64,000 nt of DNA, taken from positions 8,741,070 to 8,805,069 of the forward strand of contig NC_064038.1 of NCBI RefSeq assembly GCF_932526225.1. The letters are read 5' to 3'. Within the stretch, counting starts at the first letter, position 1. Every line of letters begins with the position of its first letter. Source of the stretch: Nematostella vectensis. Its lineage: Eukaryota > Cnidaria > Anthozoa > Actiniaria > Edwardsiidae. The notes below the pieces were generated by a model. That model saw nothing but the letters and a program-made list of their open reading frames with translations, ran no database searches and was not told the DNA's origin. Positions 35,146-45,741 of this stretch are shown piece after piece. A program made the position numbers and the translations under genes.

Positions 35146-36576
35146 GATATAAGACCAACTATAAACACCTCTTGCCCCGCTTCTAACACCGAAACAATAC
35201 CAAATCGCGAGGCTCAGTGCATCACTAGTCTCTAAACCTTTCTATGAAGTCTTCTATTAGTGTTAGTTTCGAATTTTCGCTGCGTAATTTACCCATAACT
35301 CGATCAAATCTTCGGTTTTGCCCTAGCGTGCTAAGTTTACATGAAGGTTATGACGTCATGAAAATGTCAACATGCCTTGCATGTTTTTAGAGAGGAAAGA
35401 AAACTCAAATTTATAGTATCATCAAAATAGCACAATATTTATGTGGGCAACAACAATATTTAGTTAAATGATATTGGGTCTATAGCTTACTAATCGGCGT
35501 GTTATTGTGTGATACACTTTTGGGACTGCTCATTGCATGATGTGTAGGCGGCCTAAAGCATTGCACCAGGATATACTTTATTTTGGAATCAGTCTGGCCA
35601 TTCCTGAGGCCCTGTATCTTCGCGATATGGCAATGTGTGATTCTAGAGAATATGTATTGGAAATACTTGGAAAGTGATATGTGCAGAATTGAGCAGCATC
35701 AGAGGTTCGTAATTAAACTACGTATTTAAACTACTGTTTTATTTTGAAGTCAGAATATTTTTTTCAACAAGATTTGCAACAAGCTCAGTTTGTACCTTCC
35801 ACACTCGCCCCACACATACCTCTAACAGGTTTGGCGCGATAGGGTCCAAATTCAACTACTGTTTTATTTTGATTAACATTAAGATTTGCAACAAGCTAAG
35901 TTCGCTTATACAAACTCTGTATACGGAGTTTGTATGAGCGAATAGACCTTTCACACTCGCCGTGAGCCTAGGCTACCTGTGTATAACAGGGGTGGCGCGA
36001 AAGGGTCCAACTCACAGATATACCCGTCCCTGAACAGGTCATCCAACACGTACCCCTATAACAGGGGTGGCGCCAGAGACCAGCCCAAACATACTGCTAT
36101 ATTACGGAGTGCGCTCAAGGATCCCCAACACATAGCGCTCGTGTGTTTCTTTATTTCCGCGATCCGTTTGGAAGTTGAAGTTATCGGAAGATCGGGAAGT
36201 AACAGGTGAAGCGAAATTAGAAAATGTATATGGAAAAAAATATTTTCTAAATGTGTATGATAGGATAATTTATGCTCTATAAGCAGCTAATATTTTTCAG
36301 TCGAATTCCCGCCTCAAATACTGTGGGAACGAGGTGGTCATCCAACGAATAAAATGCGTAAACCAAGGCATCAATACCAGGCGTACCTCGGCCTTCATAA
36401 GCGCCACAAGATTTTCGATATTTAAAAAAAACATTTCCGAATACCCAATGAGAGTTGTTTTTTTTTCTTTTCTTAAAACGTAATTGCTCGAATAAGCGTT
36501 TCCCTCGAATAAGCACCTCCGCTGAATAAACGCCATGTCTAAACGTGTTAATTACATACGTAATAGTCTTTCGATG
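35146..36576. other. Receptor upstream flank
   Basis: Probable promoter and 5' UTR region of the receptor on the minus strand. No TATA-like element was clear. AACAGGGGTGGCGC recurs at 35988 and 36061, and CTCGAATAAGCG-type words at 36480-36530 suggest a degraded repeat. No exon was recognised. Confidence 0.4.
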
Positions 36577-36676
36577 ATCTTCATAAATGTGAACTTTAGA
36601 AGCACACTAGCATACACACATTGGCACCAGTCGGGCCAAGACGGGACGCTAGCACAGTCTATTACCCGTGCAGTTC

Positions 36677-36734
36677 AGCAACCATGGACAGCTGTTTCGT
36701 CCTTATTAGGACTCGTCAGCATGGCATAGCCGGT
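36677..36734 (-). ncRNA. Type I hammerhead ribozyme, copy 1
   Basis: On the minus strand the core is CTGACGA, stem II GTCCT-AATA-AGGAC, then GAAA. Stem III is a 3-bp hairpin within ACAGCTGT followed by C. The predicted cleavage is after GTC, between 36687 and 36686. Stem I pairs CCATG with CATGG. All invariant core bases (CUGANGA, GAAA, UH) are present. The very short stem III would be stable only when two units pair. Confidence 0.9.
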
Positions 36735-37030
36735 TTGCCTCAGTTAAACTTCATCGGCAAAAAAACTGCAGGGCGACTTCGACTCGAGCGAAGTGCTTTA
36801 AACCACAGCTTAGATCCATGTGGGATCTAGAGCTGCGACCGGGCTAGCGTGATGCCAATTGTGCGGATCACGCATGCGACCTTTGCTAGTCTAAAACTCC
36901 GTCGGATAGCCAAACTATCCTTGCGAGTATGTATACATAAATGTGAACTTTAGAAGCACACTAGCATACACACATTGGCACCAGTCGGGCCAAGACGGGA
37001 CGCTAGCACAGTCTATTACCCGTGCAGTTC

Positions 37031-37088
37031 AGCAACCATGGACAGCTGTTTCGTCCTTATTAGGACTCGTCAGCATGGCATAGCCGGT
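37031..37088 (-). ncRNA. Type I hammerhead ribozyme, copy 2
   Basis: Same structure as the ribozyme at 36677-36734, exactly 354 bp on. The core CTGACGA complement is at 37067-37073. The cleavage site is between 37041 and 37040. Confidence 0.9.
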
Positions 37089-37384
37089 TTGCCTCAGTTA
37101 AACTTCATCGGCAAAAAAACTGCAGGGCGACTTCGACTCGAACGAAGTGCTTTAAACCACAGCTTAGATCCATGTGGGATCTAGAGCTGCGACCGGGCTA
37201 GCGTGATGCCAATTGTGCGGATCACGCATGCGACCTTTGCTAGTCTAAAACTCCGTCGGATAGCCAAACTATCCTTGCGAGTATGTATACATAAATGTGA
37301 ACTTTAGAAGCACACTAGCATACACACATTGGCACCAGTCGGGCCAAGACGGGAAGCTAGCAAAGTCTATTACCCGTGCAGTTC

Positions 37385-37442
37385 AGCAACCATGGACAGC
37401 TGTTTCGTCCTTATTAGGACTCGTCAGCATGGCATAGCCGGT
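37385..37442 (-). ncRNA. Type I hammerhead ribozyme, copy 3
   Basis: Core intact (37421-37427), cleavage between 37395 and 37394. The neighbouring unit sequence has two substitutions, outside the ribozyme. Confidence 0.9.
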
Positions 37443-37738
37443 TTGCCTCAGTTAAACTTCATCGGCAAAAAAACTGCAGGGCGACTTCGACTCGAGCGAA
37501 GTGCTTTAAACCACAGCTTAGATCCATGTGGGATCTAGAGCTGCGACCGGGCTAGCGTGATGCCAATTGTGCGGATCACGCATGCGACCTTTGCTAGTCT
37601 AAAACTCCGTCGGATAGCCAAACTATCCTTGCGAGTATGTATACATAAATGTGAACTTTAGAAGCACACTAGCATACACACATTGGCACCAGTCGGGCCA
37701 AGACGGGACGCTAGCACAGTCTATTACCCGTGCAGTTC

Positions 37739-37795
37739 AGCAACCATGGACAGCTGTTTCGTCCTTATTAGGACTCGTTAGCATGGCATAGCCGG
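37739..37795 (-). ncRNA. Hammerhead ribozyme, copy 4, core mutated
   Basis: The core reads CTAACGA instead of CTGACGA (plus-strand TCGTTAG at 37775-37781). The invariant G5 is replaced by A, which is expected to abolish cleavage. Stem II and GAAA are unchanged. The unit breaks off at 37795. Confidence 0.85.
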
Positions 37796-37878
37796 ATCTA
37801 AGCTGTGGTTTAAAGCACTTCGTTCGAGTCGAAGTCGCCCTGCAGTTTTTTTGCCGATGAAGTTTAACTGAGGCAAAC

Positions 37879-37937
37879 CGGCTATGCCATGCTGACGAGT
37901 CCTAATAAGGACGAAACAGCTGTCCATGGTTGCCGAA
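37879..37937 (+). ncRNA. Hammerhead ribozyme in the inverted unit
   Basis: CTGACGA at 37892-37898, stem II GTCCT-AATA-AGGAC, GAAA, ACAGCTGTC and CATGG. Cleavage is predicted between 37924 and 37925. The core is intact, and the orientation is opposite to the other four copies. Confidence 0.88.
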
Positions 37938-38037
37938 CTGCACGGGTAATAGACTGTGCTAGCGTCCCGTCCTGGCCCGACTGGTGCCAATGTGTGTATG
38001 CTAGTGTGCTTTTAAAGTTCACATTTATCTTCATAAA

Positions 38038-38456
38038 CCCACAAAAAGTGTAGAAGTCCGCTTGTAAGCCCTAACAGGATTGGCTAGATTACCCTCATTG
38101 TTCTATTGTATTCCCGTTCTTCGTCTGTGGTGCATCAATTCAAACCAATCCAATGTGGTGAAATCTTCCGATAGCTTCTACATGGCCCTCATAAACTAAT
38201 AGCTTGTTTTGCAATCGGGAGGATTTCAACTCCTGCTTGCAGATTTTTAAACGCCACTATTTTAGATATAAAATTTAACTTTAAGATTTTGAAATAGGCG
38301 CCTTCCCAAAAGATGCTCGGCAACTTTTGAGCAACTTTTCTCTTTCCGGGAACCTTTTGTAAAAGAGAGCAACTTTGCTGCTTTTTTAGGGTTTTACGGG
38401 AATAAATTTACCTCAAATGTGCATTTCTTTCGCTTTTTTTCTGTTCTTGGTATTTT
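38038..38456. other. Intergenic, nothing recognised
   Basis: AT-rich sequence between the hammerhead array and a repeat block; no gene or structured element seen. Confidence 0.4.
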
Positions 38457-39460
38457 GGCGGCTCCCACGCGAAGCGCCGCGTGAGCGGAGCCCCATACCT
38501 AACAAAAAGTAGTATACAAAACAAATATGGTAACAAATATTGGTAACGAATCCATCGACTCGAGTTTTCGTGACCGCGATGTCCGTCCGTCCGTCCTTTA
38601 AAGCATCGTTTGATAATCGAACTTGGCAGAAGTCATGTATGTGTCAAGGGAGGTGCAAAACTGTGGTCACGCTATGTGGGCGTCATCGATGAAGTCACCA
38701 GAAAATATGCTGACGTCATCAAAATGAAAAATATTCATATCTCGTGAAAGAAACATTGTATACAACCAAACTTGGTAGGTGTCGGTGCCATGTATGTGTC
38801 AAGGACGGTGCCAAGATATGGTCACGTGATGCGTGACGTTATCGATGACGTCACTTTAAGAAAAACTATTCCGACCTTGTCATATCTATTTTCATATTAC
38901 CAAAACGAAGCATCATATGACAACAAAACTTGTTTTGTGTCATGTATGTGTCAAGGGGGGGGGAGGTACACCACTATAGTCACGTGATTGTGACATCATC
39001 AATGACGTCACCAAATGCAAAAATATGCTGACGTCATCAAAATAAAAAGATATTTATATTTCACGAAGGAAATATCGTATGGCATGGCAACCAAACTCGG
39101 TAGGTGTCATGTAGATGTTAAGGGGACGCAACAATATGGTCACGTGTTGTGTGACGTCATCAATGACCTCACTTAAAGCAAACCTATTCCGAATTCATAT
39201 AAGAACAAAAAAAAACATCGCATTACAACAAAACTCGGTAGGTGTGATGTATGTTTCAAGTGGGGTGCAATGAGATTGTCACGTGACGTCATCGATAATG
39301 TCAATAAAGTAAAACTACCCTGACGCCATCGTATGACAATACTTGTTATGTGTCACGTAGATGTCAAGGGTGGGGGAAAGGGGGTATAACAAGTTGGTTG
39401 CGTGATCTGTGAAACCGGTCATCAAAAACAGGAACATAATAATATTTGATAGTTCTTTTA
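38457..39460 (+). repeat. Degenerate tandem repeat, period about 170 bp, rich in CACGTGA and TGACGTCA
   Basis: Five or so diverged units share ACAACCAAACTTGGTAGGTG, TGTCATGTATGTGTCAAGG, GGTCACGTGATG and GACGTCATC. The left edge has a GCGGCTCCCACGCGAAGCG to GCGTGAGCGGAGCCC inverted segment. TCCG repeats lie at 38582-38597. No coding sequence was recognised. Confidence 0.75.
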
Positions 39461-39849
39461 ATAATTTAACAATTATTAAGCGAAAATGAGCAAAGATTTG
39501 GTCGTTTGGAGCTGCGCTTTTAGGCAATGCCTAAATCTATGTATTAGCTAGTTACCTAATTTATCAATCTGTTTAATGGTCATTGGTCAACCTATGGTTT
39601 GACGAAGAGGCAGTTATGTCGGTCAGCGTTCTTCACTATATGATTATTCAAAATGGCGGAGTCCTCGAGTGACGATGAGCTTATTATAAGCGAGTCTGTC
39701 CGTGTATTGGCTATCAGTCATGTTGTAAACCAAGTTGTTTTGTTTTTACATGATGCCTCTTTTATTGCATTATAATTTAAATACATATTACATTGCATGT
39801 TACGTATTAAATGTCCAATAAAAAATGTATTTCAAAAATGTAGAGAAGA

Positions 39850-40080
39850 ACTATTACGCAGTATTCTTTCTGCAACTTTGTAAAATGTAGTAAATTTGTT
39901 GGCAACTTTTTACACTTGGAACAGTTTTAAGGTAATTCTCATTCCATTTTTTTAGCATCTTTTTTGTAACTTTTGCAAATTGGGGCGACTTTGTGGCAAC
40001 TTTTGCAATTTTTTGAGCAACTTTTGGGGATTTTTTGAGCATCTTTTTAAAAAATTCGGAGCATCTTTGGGACAGACCTC
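39850..40080. repeat. Simple repeat of GCAACTTTT words
   Basis: Loose repeat of AGCAACTTTTG and TTTTTTGAGCA, also seen at 38325-38375. The remainder of 40080-41400 is intergenic with T, G and C homopolymer runs at 40110, 40688-40730 and 40752. No gene was seen there. Confidence 0.6.
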
Positions 40081-40698
40081 CCCGACTAAGCTACTCGCCT
40101 GGGATATGATTTTTTTTTTTTTTTAATAACGTCGCGGCGTGTATTCGAGCAATTTCGCTAATAACTGACTTTGTGCAGCTCTAGCCGTGTAAGGCCAAGA
40201 AAAAATAAACAAATGTTTCCCGTCCCCGCCCGCGTCTTTATTTTTAGGGCCGCTTTATTTTTTTATTATTTTTTTTGTTAACCAAAAAGCCTATAAAACA
40301 AGAAATAACTTGTGCCTCTGATTTTGAAAACGTTACAGAGGAACTAAAATCTTTGGAACGAAATGTGTTTATTTATAACCCTTTAATATATTTCACCTTA
40401 GAATCACCTTCTATCTCTTGGGATGAGTGTAAATACGCCTCGTCATCGACATAAAGAAATAAAATAAAGCCGCCCGCCCGCTCAGTATTTTATTTTTTTT
40501 AGAAACCCGGACGAGAAACGATTTGTTTATTTTTACTAGGCCTAAAAGCTCGCGAAAACAAATCCTCCACGAGAAGACGATGTTCGCAAGATAGGCCACT
40601 CGCTGGCTCGCTGGACACTAATAAAAGAGACTCTCGATCGAGGCTTTGGAACCAGGGCGAAGCGTTGTGGAAGTTTCATTCATTCTATCCTCTATTTT

Positions 40699-40729
<31 letters not shown>

Positions 40730-41409
40730 TCTGCATGATTTGTTTTCCTACCCCCCCCCCCCTTCGTTTCTAATGCTCCACGTCCCTCATACATCAAGAC
40801 ATGGGTTACCTGTGTGGTCATATTCCGTGACCATTTCCAATGTCGTGATCCGCGACCTTAATTAAATAAACAAACATATTGCTCGACCCCAATGCACAGG
40901 CTTAATATACTAGATGGACTACTACCATTCAGCCTAGACAACCATTTAAAATTGTTTTCTAGAGTTTCATGACATGCCCGAGTGAATAGAAAAAGTCTAC
41001 AATTAATCCTAAGTGTGTTATTGACCGGCATTCTATGGTTTGAAACTTGGAGTATTTCGACCGAGTATATTTTAGGTTAGCGCCCGCCCCCGAAATTATC
41101 TTTGAAAATAACAGGTAGTCCCAGTTCATAATAATATGATGCCATTCATTTTAAATCAAAGAGACCGCGGTCACAAAAGATATGAACAACTACACACTTT
41201 ACTTGTTTATAGAATTGGTTTACTTTTTGTCATACAGGTTTGACAACAGCAATTTCAGCCAATCGTGGCCAACATTACTCGTCAGACAGGTTTTTCCCGG
41301 TGTAGAGCTCCTTCTAAAGTGGCTTTTGAGCAAAATCTTACACGTAGTTGCTGTTCAAACCTCCAGAAGGGTGTTCTCTGTTCGTTTTTTCTCGTAGAAA
41401 TCTTCCAAA

Positions 41410-44400
41410 ATGGGCCCAGTATGTGTCAATTTAAAACATGAACATTTCGTGACCTTGTATTTATGAGCACGCATCTTATTACTTGCTTTTATTTCACAGA
41501 AACGTGGTTTTCTCGAGAGGCTGGAAGCCGGAGAAACGATAATCGGCGATGGCGGTTTTGTTTTTGCGTTAGAGAAACGTGGATACGTAAAAGCCGGTCC
41601 GTGGACGCCGGAGGCTACAGTTGAAAACCCTGAAGCCGGTAAATCCCCAAAGAGTAAAGCAATCCTAAGGATCTTCAATTTTCGAGGCTCTTTCGCCTCA
41701 ACTTTCCGTTTCATGAAGTGAGTTCGATCGAGAGTGTTCGGTGTTCGCGAACGGTTTCTTAAACTATAACAAAAGTTTTGCATTTTTAAGACCTGAATCA
41801 AGTTTATGTAAGAGACTAAGTAGTTATGTAAGTCATCTCTGCCGTTTAGTTTTTTGCCGTTCTCTTATGCGTTTCTAATTCGTATTGCAATGTAGGTCGA
41901 GGGTCTTGCTTCACCTCGAGGGCGGCCTCTGAACTTGATATTGGAACGCGTTAGAACTGTCAATCACTAAAATCACTTTTGATTTCATACCGAACTAACA
42001 CATCGCCCCTTTGAAAGGTTGTCTTCCATACGGTCGCACACAATCCTAGGTTGCACATGTTATTGTTTTATAACTTTTGCAGTGATGTGTAGCATTTGAA
42101 AGCTGTCATAGGTGACTTCACACCTGAATTTAAGCATTTTCTACTGGCTTGGTAAGCCCCCCAAATAATTTTTTGTTATTCTTTTGCTCATGGAAAAATT
42201 CCTGAATTATTAAAATATACAAGTTATTAGTGTTTTCTCTTTGAAAATGTTTCTCTTGTTTTAGGGACAGACCATTAGAAATTTTATGGGCGTGGGGTGG
42301 GGTACAGGATTAACATTTACAAATAATAATCCAAAACCAAAGGACATAGGGGGGGGGGGGGGGGGGGCAAAGAAAAATAAACATGCAAGCTCACAAAAGA
42401 AAAAAATATTCTGCACAAAATTGCCCATGAAAACATTTCTGTTGCCATCAGAAGGTGAAAATGAAAATGCTTCCTTCAAAGATGCAAAGAAAAGCTGTGT
42501 GAAAAAGCTTTGTAAAGGCTGGTGTAAAAATAATAATGCCTCCCTTTTTTCTAATTAAGCATTTTCTTTCTGCATAACTAGTTCGACAACTGCACAGAGA
42601 ATTCCTTCGTGCTGGCTCAGATGTCATGCAAACATTCACCTTCTATGCTAGTGATGACAAACTTCAGAACAGAGGCAATGAAGCTAGCAAGAAATTTGGG
42701 GTAAGACGCAAGATGCTGCATACCACTATCCATGATAGAGTATTTTAACAGGGGCATTCATAGGAGTCATAGAAGTCCAAGTGAGTTTAAACTCTAAAGG
42801 ATGGCTGTTTGTATATCCCAGGATGTCTGCCTACTGTTTAAATGATGAGATTTTGATCAAATTGTCAAGATCTTATTTAAAAAGAAAAAAGAGGCAAACG
42901 TAATTAAAATTCTTTCACTGAATGAATAGTAACAGTATTGAGAAATCTAATCTCTTATGGTCTTATATATCAGTGTGCTGCTATAAATGAGGCTGCCTGT
43001 GACCTTGCACGAGAAGTTGCGGACGAGGGGGATGCTCTTGTTGCTGGGGGTGTTTGCCAGACCCCCACCTACCTTAGCGGCAAAGGCAAAGAGGCGTGCC
43101 AAGCTGAGTTCCAAAAACAAGTGGATGTGTTTATCAAGAAGGATGTGGATTTTATCATTGCAGAGGTATGTATGGTTACTCTTATATTTTTTGACCAGAC
43201 AAAACCAATGACAAGCTTCAAGACTAAAGAGTTATCATACATTGCAAGTTCTAGTTTGTTTAGCGCAAGCTTATATCATCCATTTTTAGAAAATATTGCT
43301 GTCAACTAAGGCATCAGTATCACTTTGTATTTTCTTGTTTATTTTTTTTTTTTTTTTTTTTTTTTTGTTCTTCAAAACTTTTGATATGAATTTTATTGAT
43401 TTACATTTCGCATTTTAATTTTTTTGGGTTTCTTAAAAAAAACCTTTTTTTTACCATTATGCAATACCACTCATAATTGGTTTATAATGAAGTTAGTCTG
43501 AGGAAATACGTTCTTGGTCATTATTAATTAATGCATTGTGGTTTTGGGGCCTAGGCCTGTAAGCCTCCCTTTTAATTGATCTTGTTGTTTCAAGTTATAC
43601 AGATAATTTTAGTGATTTGCAGGGTAGGGAAGGGAGGATATATATATAAAGTAGTGGGTTGGGGGGGAGGAGTAACACTGGGATAAGGTCTGTTCTTAGA
43701 CATTCTACTCTTGAGTTTTAAATATGAAAAGTGCGAGGTGATATTTTAGGGGGCTGTATATATACATGATAAAATATCAACAAGCAACATTATTTGTTAT
43801 ATTAATTATCTAGTACCTTTTTGTTTTGGTTTCCTCTGGAACTTGCATTTTCAAACTAACGAATTGAATTGATAATCACTTATAATTAATAGTATATGAG
43901 TCAAATAAAATAGGATATACAGAAGGTAGTTGGCGAAAATGGAGCAAATGCATTGCCATTATCAAGGGAAAGGGGGTTTATGGGTGGCATTACATAGTCA
44001 TTGGTTATTAGTTAGTGTATTATAAGTCTTTTGGCAGACTATTTTGACAAAGTTGGTATTGTAGAGTAAAACAATATCTACTCGATATGATTTTGCATTT
44101 TATTTGGCTCGTTTTTTAGTCACAGCCCTGTCAAAATGTTATTTATATGTTTTTACTGCTAATAAACTAATTGTTAAATGTGTGATAAGAGTGGTTTTCA
44201 AAATCCTGTGAAACAAAATTTAATTGTTAAAGTGTAATAGTTAGCCAGAACAAAAGAGAACAAAGAGATTACAGTTTATTAGTACTAAAAAAAACTAAAG
44301 TATTTCACTGGATTTTGAAAACCACTCTAGTATCATCTCTACAAACAACCAAAAGTTGGACTGTTCTAATAGCTGTCCACAGTTTTGGGATAAGTGTAAA

Positions 44401-45698
44401 CTTTTCCTGTCCTGTTGCAAAGATGGAAAAACAGTAAACTATTTATTATTATTGGGATTACTGAACTTGAAAAATCCTCCTATCCAAGGTATAGTTTGTG
44501 AGTCTGAAAATGTTGAAATTTTGTGAAACTCCAAAATTATTCAACTGAACTTTGTTATTTATTTATTTGTTTGTGTAAATATATTTACTGAAACTTGAGA
44601 TAATGATTCTTTAAAAAGTGAGTCCACTGTCCCTATTTTGGCACCAAAATAATCATTTTGACAGGGCTGCTGTCATTCTTTATTGAAATTCTACAAACTC
44701 AATAGAGCCTTACATTACTAATAGATGATTTTCTTGAAATGTTACTAAATACTAGTATTATGAGCATGTGGAGGAGGCCGTGTGGGCAGTAGAGCTGCTG
44801 AAAAAGACTGGCAAGCCTATTGCGGCCAGTTTGTGTATTGGACCAGAAGGGGATATGCATGGTGTGTCGGCTGGTGACTGTGCAGTCCGATTAGCTGAAG
44901 CAGGTACCCTCTTTATTCTAAAACAGTGACCCCTAAAAACAACAGGGGCACTATGGTAAGATGTTTCGGCTCGAACATGGGATAGGGCAGAGGGTAACTA
45001 AATATTGGGGTTTGGTCTAGGGACATGAGGATATGCTCATTGGTAGAAGGGTGCTGGGTCTGGGTGTGTCACATAGGGGGTGAGGCAATAGGAGAGCTTT
45101 ACACCTGTTCTGGTTGTGGTCTGGGCTGGGTAGTGAGGCAAGTTCTAAAATATTGCTTCAAGTGGGTGTGCTATAGGATTTGGGGGAAGGGAAATCAAGG
45201 AGAATATTTGGCTAGTGGGAAAAGCTATTTATTATGCAGGGGGTATTTATTGGTCAATTTTCAGCTATCAGCAAGATATATTGCATATAAATACAGATAT
45301 TTCATAATACTATCTGCATATTGACTTATAGTTAACTACAACCTTTGATTGTTTGCTTTGGGCTAGTTACCAAATACAATTCAATTGAGAACAGAGGTAT
45401 TTGTATACACCTATTTCAAAAAACTTTGTATGTTCTACTGTTGGTCCTATGTATTTATCAGAATAAAGGTGATGAATAAGCTCAAACAATGCCAGAACCA
45501 TAGATTGATGACTTTTAACAAATAATCATGCAAATATACTTTTTTTTCTGCATTTGGTAGAATTATAATGAGATCCTTTTGGTCATAGAGCTGCATTTTG
45601 CCGATCTCTATTTGACCCTTGCACTGACAATGTTTTGAGAAATAGGTGTATATACTGTACGATATATATTATACCTTGAAGTTGCTTCAATTTTAATC

Positions 45699-45741
<43 letters not shown>

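Larger units (their letters stand above)
36588..38026 (-). mobile_element. Hammerhead-ribozyme tandem array (metazoan retrozyme-like insertion)
   Basis: Three full 354-bp units (36588-36941, 36942-37295, 37296-37649) and a fourth partial unit (37650-37795) stand head to tail. They are joined to an inverted partial copy (37796-38026). Units are nearly identical. Each carries a hammerhead ribozyme read on the minus strand, or on the plus strand in the inverted copy. ATCTTCATAAA occurs at 36577-36587 and 38027-38037, a candidate 11-bp target-site duplication, though the unit's own CATAAATGTG overlaps it. There is no reverse transcriptase, so the element is non-autonomous. Retrozymes are known as tandem, circular-RNA-producing elements with type I hammerheads. 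Open frames of 69 residues repeat with the units and are not credible genes. Confidence 0.85.

Noticed and set aside
36621..37990. Four copies of a 69-70 residue open frame
   Set aside because: They repeat with the hammerhead unit, three on the strand opposite the ribozyme, and have no protein-like conservation beyond the identity of the DNA.
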